Shown here piece by piece: positions 57,716 to 64,000 of a stretch of DNA of 64,000 nucleotides. The DNA is from Symbiodinium microadriaticum (lineage: Eukaryota; Sar; Dinophyceae; Suessiales; Symbiodiniaceae). Position 1 is the stretch's first letter, and each line of letters begins with the position of its first letter. The notes beneath the pieces are model-generated. The model worked only from the letters and a program-made list of their open reading frames with translations. It did no database searches and was not told the origin of the DNA. The stretch lies in the NCBI GenBank assembly GCA_001939145.1, contig LSRX01000456.1, positions 320,644 to 384,643 of the forward strand. Direction: 5' to 3'. Made by a program: the position numbers and the translations under genes.

Positions 57716-58325
57716 ATATATATATACATTTATATCTATATTTGAATGTCTATATATATATATATATATATATATGGTGAGAGAGATGATATGTATACAG
57801 ATATGCATGAGTCTATGTAATGTATGTATGTATGTATGTATGTATGTATGTATGTGTGTATATATATATATGTATATTTATATTTATAGTTGTGGGTATG
57901 TGTGTATATGTATATGTTTTGTATGCATAGATATGTACATGTACAGGTAAAGATATACAGACACATACACGTTCGCATCCAATGTGCATGCGCATGCACA
58001 TGCACGCACACGCACACACAAATACACACACACACACACACACACATGCACATACACATGTACATTCATATTCACATTGCATATTCGTATTCATATTAAG
58101 ATGCAGAATGTGTATATGTACATATGCATATATATATATATGCATATGTATATGTATGTATGTATGTATGTATGTATGCATATATATATATATACTATGT
58201 ATGAAAAAATATACATGTATGTATATGTTTATGTGTACGTATATTTTTGTGTATGTATATATACACATGCACATAAACACAATATACATATACATAAACA
58301 TATACATATGCATATTCATATACAT

Positions 58326-58370
<45 letters not shown>

Positions 58371-58435
58371 CGTACATACGTACATACATGCATACAGATA
58401 GACAGACATACAGACGTCTAGACATATAATATACG
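57716..58435. repeat. Microsatellite cluster
   Basis: TA tracts (57716-57775), (ATGT)9 at about 57819-57854, CA runs (about 58005-58050), TA (58130-58195), another ATGT run, and CATATA units (58270-58370). All long ORFs here, on both strands, are repeat artefacts rich in Tyr/Ile/His/Cys. Confidence 0.95.
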
Positions 58436-59354
58436 CGCACGTATTCTCAACCTTCCCCGCCCAGGCAGGCTCCAAACCGGAGGCCGCAGAGGGCGCGTTG
58501 CGCCGCAGAGTTTCCTGGATGATTGTGGATTGAGAGACGTGTCAGAATTCCATCCTGCTTTTCTCGCTTGGCTGTCTCTCAGGACATGCTGGCAACGCTG
58601 GGGGTGGCCGCGGCCTGGCAGGACCAAGGGCAGAGAGATGGCTCAACAACGTCGTAGGCGACTGAGAAATGCGCAGGCAGATGAAGCTTTCGCTCTGCGG
58701 GATGACATGGGCTCAGCACTGGGCAAGTTGGTCTGCGCGGCATGTCAAGACACCTTCGGTGTGCTCAGGCCAGATTCGACTCCATCTGCAGCTACAAATG
58801 CCTGCATGCCCAGACCTGGTAGTTCGTAGCACGCTGCGAGTGGAGAGCGGTCAGAACTTTCTATGGATTCCCTCTGCGTTCGCCGGCAAGCCCTGTGGTG
58901 GGCATGGGCCTCGATGGTGCTCTCAGGTCCTAGCATCATTTCAGCATCTGTCGGGTTGTGACCCCAACTCCTTGCAAACGGGGGNGGGGGGGTGGGGTTG
59001 GGGTGGGAGGCTTCTCGCCTCTCTCGTTCTCCTGATAGAATCGAGCCCCATCGCATGTGGAATCTAGAAAGGATGCAAGCACGTCTTGCTCTGTCTCAAA
59101 CACCGGCTGCAACGCAGCTATTTCAGTAACGTAATGACTCAGGCCTTGCAATCTGCAACGAGAGAGCACCTGGCAACGAGGAATACTGCAACAAGGCCAG
59201 GATGCATGTAGTGCCAAGAAGCTTCTGATCATGCTGACTGTGACGAGCTGCCGAGTTATGCGTCAACTACTGCCAGCAGTCGAAGGAGGAGAAGGAGCCA
59301 CCACCAACGCAATGGCTCAGCTTCGGCTCTGCATGGACATTTCGCTCAATGACA
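58436..59354. other. Region without a recognised gene
   Basis: A short basic frame from 58637 (MAQQRRRRLRNAQ) and a frame reading LRVESGQNFLWIPSAF near 58840 may be exons of the downstream candidate, but no domain is seen. The base at 58985 is undetermined, within a G run. Confidence 0.3.
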
Positions 59355-59696
59355 GGACCTCAATTCGCAAGTGAAGAAAGGTAGCATCGTGGACAAGATC
59401 CTGGAAAAGCGCAGCTGCCACGTTTCTTATTCCGGTCCCGGCAACTTAGCAAGTGTGGTAGGCACTCACCTCCTAGGGTCTTTCTTGGGCCTTCGGCAAC
59501 GAGTTAATCTCGGCGTTCAGAGCGCGGGGCAGCTCGTGGGAGGTCTCGCAAGAAGAAGTTCGACAATAATCGTGCTGACAACGCCAAGACGGAGCAGCTA
59601 GACCAGTGGCTGGGCGGCGGCCCCATGGGACGACTTAAAAGTGTGGTGAGCCGCACAGAGCGCAGAGCCGTGATTAAGGCTCGCAAATCGCTTTGA
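59355..59696 (+). CDS. Unrecognised C-terminal exon candidate (basic)
   Basis: About 59356-59420 reads LNSQVKKGSIVDKILEKRSC. A second frame then reads KKKFDNNRADNAKTEQLDQW, LGGGPMGRLKSVVS and RTERRAVIKARKSL to a TGA at 59694-59696. The composition (Lys/Arg with acidic spacers) is natural for a nuclear or ribonucleoprotein tail, but the family is unknown. Confidence 0.3.
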
Positions 59697-62353
59697 CCAA
59701 CGAGACGGCCTCTTGGCCTCACGATGCTTCCAAATGAGTGGGAGCCGCGCTTGGGGCTCGGGTTCAGGCTTCGGCTTCCGTCTTGCTGAGGACTATGCTA
59801 ATGGCATCAAGGAGACCGGCCGCATCCGTGAATTGTTTAAGCCTGAAAAGCGACAAGCCGATTAGGCCCACGCAGACCAGAGATCGTTGACATCGGGCAA
59901 CAAGCCTCTGCTCCACTGCTTGTGTCACGGGGCAGAGGGCAGGCCTGTCAGCTGCTGATGCGCTTCCAGCTTCGCCGCTCGCAGTTGAGTTTCGGCTTCG
60001 GGCCTCCAATGTTAGCATCACCATTCCCACAACACACACACACGCACTGTCATGCCAGATAGAAGCCAACCAGTAGGCTCACAGCAGTGAGAGGAGAGGT
60101 GCCATTGAAATCCTTAGTCGCAATCATCGGTCATGGGGGCATGCCAATATTCAGCTTGCGCCTGAGCTCCGACTTCCAGATGTCCATTTCTCTCCGGTAG
60201 AAAAACCACCGTCCAAGGCTTTCGACTATGCGGCCCCGGCCCACCTTGTTGAGGACTCTCTGGAGTTTGGAGTGAAAAAGGGGGGGTGGCCTGCTGCACT
60301 TCACAGGACGACGTGCGAAGGAATCGCGCAGATCAGACTGTTGAGAACATAAAGGTGCAGAAAGCTAGCGATGCAAGACAGCTTCAGGGAACTCTCTTGA
60401 TGGCGACACCGCAGGCGGACAACAGCCACTCTTATCCATCATTGCTTGCAAGGCCAGGCCAGGAAGCACTTTTTTCTTACCAGACTAGACACCATGAAGC
60501 AGGCTCCGCGCAATTTTAGTTTCACAGCGTTGATGATCAAACCAGTAACCAATCCCACTGAATGAGGTGCCTGGTGGGTGACACCGAACTCTTGAGCCAG
60601 CGATGCACGACAATCCATCCCTTCCATGTGAGATGATGACAGTGTCACCCTACCTGTCATCGTGATCTTCATTCATTTATGCTCCCAAGTTCAGCATCGT
60701 TGCTGCCATTGCCCATCGCGACAGCCATGAATGCAGCGTCCCGTCCTCATCCTGGTGTAGCTAGGCGCGAGAGACCGGACGGGAAAGTAGCAGAGTCTGC
60801 TATCGACAGCACGTGCATGCTTTTCGCATCACGTCCGAAATTAGCGGGAGCTGCAAGGCTTTCAGGCACGAACTCTGCTCATTATGGTTCGCAAGAATGC
60901 AGGAGCGATGTGGGGGAAGCTTCCAACGCGCCGGAGCCTGAAGACTCGAAGGTGGCCAGCCTGAACGGCAGACGGAGGATGTGAGGTTCCTTGTCAGCGG
61001 CATGTGCCCTGCAGGAGAAGCCTGTTCAAAAGTGCGTTGCACCTGTTCGCCTCACAGGTTCTTCAGTTGTGTCACTCCCTGTCTCTAGTGAAGTGACTCT
61101 CCTGGCGCTGGCAGGTGAGGACGGGCGGCAAGGGAAGCCGACACCGTCCCTGCCCCTGCCTCTCTTTTCCTCGCCTTGGCGCGTGGATTTCTGCTGAGAG
61201 GTTCTTGCCCATCCCGAAGCGCTCGCGGCCCTTGCAGCAGTCGGCTGACCGGTTGATGAAAGCATCCACCAAGGCCGGGTCGGGGGAGCCCTTTTTTGGG
61301 GGGAGGGATGCGCCGCGGTGCAAAGTTCTCTTTTTGGTCAGGCCGGCACGGGTACCGGCACGGGACCGGGAGCCTGCATGCGAGCCCCGCGACCTTCGAT
61401 GGCTCCTAGCCGGCAGTGCACTTCGGAGTTACAGATGAGGGCGGCATACTCTTTGAGCGCTCAGGCGACATGATGCCCGTCCAACACTGAAGCGAGGGGT
61501 TGTTACAGTGTGCACGCTGCGTCCCGGGTCTTGGCACAAGTCCAGTTCCCGCCTCAGAGCGCTTTGCACTTGGCACGCGTTAATGCACGCTTTGGCGAAT
61601 TCCCAAACACCTCGGCTGCTTCACGGACATCGGACATGGCCCCACTGCCAAAGCTCTTGAATCCCGTGCCCTCAGCGGTACGAACCAGCTGTAGGCCTCT
61701 TGCAAACATCCCATGATACTTGTAACTTGTATGTCCGCACACGTCACGGGTACGGCCACGAACTCGACACATGAGCTGATGACTAGACGAGGGATGGACA
61801 AGCCTTGACCTCCCTTCTGAATCACGAGAGGTGCTCAATAAGATTTAAATATCATGTCAAGTCGAACTTTCGCTTCCCTTCAAACCACTTCGAGAGCTCG
61901 TCCGAGATGACGCCAGGCTCGACACGAGAACGCAGCAGAGCAAGTAGTTGCCCACTGTTGCCCACTGTTCATATTGCATCAAGCCAGCGCATGTGTGTGC
62001 TCAACTCCATGGCTTTTCTTCAGGGCACGTGCGGCTGTAGAGGCCGAAGCAGATACTGTAGAAGATTCCAGCCACAGGGCCACAGTGCAGCTCTCATGAA
62101 GTGCGCCTGGCTTTGGGACCTGGGGCTTAGCCCCAGTGGTCGATAACTCGTGAGCCTTGGCTGCATCATACTTTTTCCTATACCCAACCCTAAACCCCAA
62201 AACCATACCCCTAATTACGTATACCTTTAGCATTTCATACCCTATGAGCCCTATAAACCCTATAAACCATACATAGACCATATACCCTTCCTCGTATAGA
62301 GATGCTGGGGGGGGGACATCCCGAGGAAGGGTCCCGGCGTCGCGTGCGCGCCG
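59697..62353. other. Region without a recognised gene
   Basis: Frames of 60-110 residues on both strands lack motifs. The end of the stretch (62183-62285) is a degenerate CCCTAAA-type block with ACCATA variants. Confidence 0.45.
62183..62285. repeat. Degenerate CCCTAAA/CCCTATAAA block
   Basis: About a dozen diverged units in one orientation, about 70 bases before the long ORF at 62354. Confidence 0.75.
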
Positions 62354-63253
62354 ATGGCTTGGTGGAACCCTCTCAGCTATTTCAAGAAGCGCTCCGTGGC
62401 TCCAAAGCCAAAGCGTGCATCTCCGTCTGTGCTTGCACTGGGGACGCTGTTCGACGTGTTTTTTTTTTTTTGGACCCTTTGCCTTGGAGGAAAAGCCCCG
62501 AAGCCCAAGTTCCAGCCCGAGCCGGCTCCTCAGAAGGCGGCAGCCCCGCCTCTTCGGACTATTTCTCAACCGCCGAGGTCTGAAAGGTCTTTGTTCGCAC
62601 TCGCCTCAGACCTCAAGATGCTGAGAGCCGCAGGTGTCCTTGGTAGAGGTGCAGATCCAAATGAGGCGCTTGCATCGGATGACACCTCGGACGGCACTCT
62701 GGCGCGAGGACATCGGGCGGGATCGCGGCACACAGGGCACCGGGCTCACTGCACGAAAGCCAACATCCAAAGTACAGGAAGATGCGCAACACGCATGGCT
62801 CGGCAAAGATGCAAGTGCGAGGGAGAGAGAGACAATACAGTGTTCTCCATGCGCAGAGCGGCGAGGACCAAATCCAACTCAGGCCCCCGCGCTGTGGCAT
62901 CAAGAGCTCGCTCTTCCGCAAAGGGACGTGCTGCAACTGAGGGAGACAGCGATGAGGAGTCTGAGGAGAGCGAAGGTCAGTCTGCCACCCGGCTCAAAGG
63001 CTCAAAGGCCTTGAGAACCGGGGCCTTGGCAAGAGGGGCACTGAGGGCATTGTCAGCTTGTCGGGTCGCGGGCCCCGAGGACTTGCAGCTGGAAGCCTTG
63101 CCGGAGGCTTGCTCCCCTTCCTCGCAGAAGGCCGGTTTGTTGCGTCAGCCGATCACCGCAGCCGCAGTTTGCCGGTGTCTCGAGGAAGTGCGCTCGTCTC
63201 CTGAGCCGCCAGCCCCGGCAACATCCCGCGAGGAGGTCGAGGAGGTGCGTTGA
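62354..63253 (+). CDS. Unrecognised 299-residue open frame
   Basis: The ATG at 62354 opens MAWWNPLSYFKKRSV and a Pro/Lys-rich part, and the frame stays open for 900 bases. A T run at about 62459-62471 encodes FFFF and may mark an in-frame intron, since the residues after it (APKPKFQPEPAPQKAAAPP) continue the Pro/Lys theme. The middle (62680-62900) reads as low-quality coding. The C-terminal third has an acidic run (SDEESEESEG), then LEALPEACSPSSQK and PATSREEVEEV. No domain recognised. A multi-exon gene running in frame by chance is as likely as one uninterrupted exon. Confidence 0.4.
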   Translation: MAWWNPLSYFKKRSVAPKPKRASPSVLALGTLFDVFFFFWTLCLGGKAPKPKFQPEPAPQKAAAPPLRTISQPPRSERSLFALASDLKMLRAAGVLGRGADPNEALASDDTSDGTLARGHRAGSRHTGHRAHCTKANIQSTGRCATRMARQRCKCEGERDNTVFSMRRAARTKSNSGPRAVASRARSSAKGRAATEGDSDEESEESEGQSATRLKGSKALRTGALARGALRALSACRVAGPEDLQLEALPEACSPSSQKAGLLRQPITAAAVCRCLEEVRSSPEPPAPATSREEVEEVR

Positions 63254-64000
63254 GACGAGAGTTCGAAGGCATCTGAGGCCCCAAACTTCGACCTGTGAAG
63301 GCGAGGGCAGAAATCGCCTATGGCTCTGCAGCAGGCAAAGTCGAAACGGAGTCCGGAGGACTCGGCTCTGCTCCAAATGTCCTTCTGCCGGTCTTCGGCC
63401 GTCTGCACCGTGCAGGAGGGAGCCCAGAGGGCGGGATGCTCTCACCGTCAGGCAGGAAGAAAAGGAGATTCCGAACTCCCCGCACTTTTTTCTCGGGCCC
63501 TTTTTGGGAGGTGACCAGAGCTCTGGCCCCTGGTGGAACAAGTTCGGCCTGTCTCCGATGCAGAAGGAGCAGAGTGAGGAGGCCAGGACCAGATTCTGCT
63601 TCGGAAGCCGAGCTTTTGTGGCGCACAGCTGAGGCACCAGCCTTCAATCTGGAGAGGAGTTCCGAGGCTGGGCTGTGTCAGGAGTTGCCCCAAAAAAGGG
63701 AGCCAAGGTTGTGTAATCCGCCAATGCCGTTGATATGGGATCATCATCTTGTATAGTTCAATCAGATTCCTATAGAAGTTCTTTGAACGATTGCGCCCAC
63801 CCCGCCCGCTGCAGACGCAATCGGGGGGATCCGAGGCAAGGACGAAGGAGCATCTCGATGAATGTCCTCTCCACCTTGACTGCAGCATCGGCAAATTGTC
63901 GTGGGCAGGAGCTGGACTTTGGGCTTCTGGTCCGTATGGCGGAGAGCCGACGGGCGAAGAGCGATCCTCCAGAACCTGAAGGAGCGGTGGTCGAAGGGAG
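63254..64000. other. Window end, no gene recognised
   Basis: Open frames in two + phases and two - phases overlap. A + frame with RFRTPRTFFSGPFW and GPDSASEAELLW may continue the preceding candidate. The window ends without a stop assignment. Confidence 0.3.

Noticed and set aside
57813..58475. Minus-strand ORF of 220 residues rich in Tyr, Met, Cys and Ile
   Set aside because: Pure translation of ATGT/TA/CA microsatellites.

Overview
The window looks like dinoflagellate nuclear DNA. It is fairly GC-rich, gene-sparse and full of introns. Recognisable exons are short, and many are joined by introns that can be placed to the base because a conserved protein motif runs across the join. These introns use GC-AG and GT-AG ends and, in several places, apparent GA-AG ends. 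Interstitial TTTAGGG-type repeats, microsatellites and small foldback elements are scattered between and inside genes. Every gene I could recognise lies on the + strand, as expected for the unidirectional gene blocks of dinoflagellates. Species cannot be named; Symbiodiniaceae, Polarella or a relative would all fit. No bacterial-type features (operons, Shine-Dalgarno sites, CRISPR, IS) are present.

Layout: 1-2.1 kb repeats only; 2.1-6.45 kb a multi-pass membrane protein with a TIR-like motif series; 7.5-10.5 kb a TKL-type protein kinase; 10.5-13.9 kb little recognisable, with a CAG repeat; 13.9-14.6 kb an EF-hand protein with a basic/acidic tail; 14.8-16.0 kb a cluster of foldback elements and telomere-like repeats; 16.1-17.7 kb a RelA/SpoT-like protein; 18.55-20.4 kb a DNAJB6-like Hsp40; 22.5-28.9 kb weak candidates plus a probable single-pass membrane protein with a Cys-rich (sushi-like) ectodomain; 29.5-30.7 kb a dual-specificity phosphatase; 31.6-32.6 kb a Rab6-like GTPase carrying a foldback element in an intron; 33-37 kb weak exons and an AT-rich tract; 37.2-49.1 kb a large secreted/membrane ADAM-like metalloprotease with two tandem disintegrin modules; 50.06-51.9 kb a Rab11-like GTPase; 52-64 kb weak candidates, repeats and one long open frame at 62.35 kb.

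The recognised genes are trafficking and signalling components (two Rabs, kinase, phosphatase, EF-hand protein, chaperone, shed-protease type ADAM, membrane proteins). Nothing indicates that they form one pathway. The most novel material is (1) the membrane protein whose SHTW / S-I-x-Q / LWCVFE motif order resembles a TIR domain interrupted by membrane segments, (2) the protist ADAM with duplicated disintegrin modules, (3) repeated GA-AG intron ends, and (4) a foldback element inside a Rab intron related to a stand-alone element 17 kb away. All exon structures were read by eye from motif continuity and have no transcript support.
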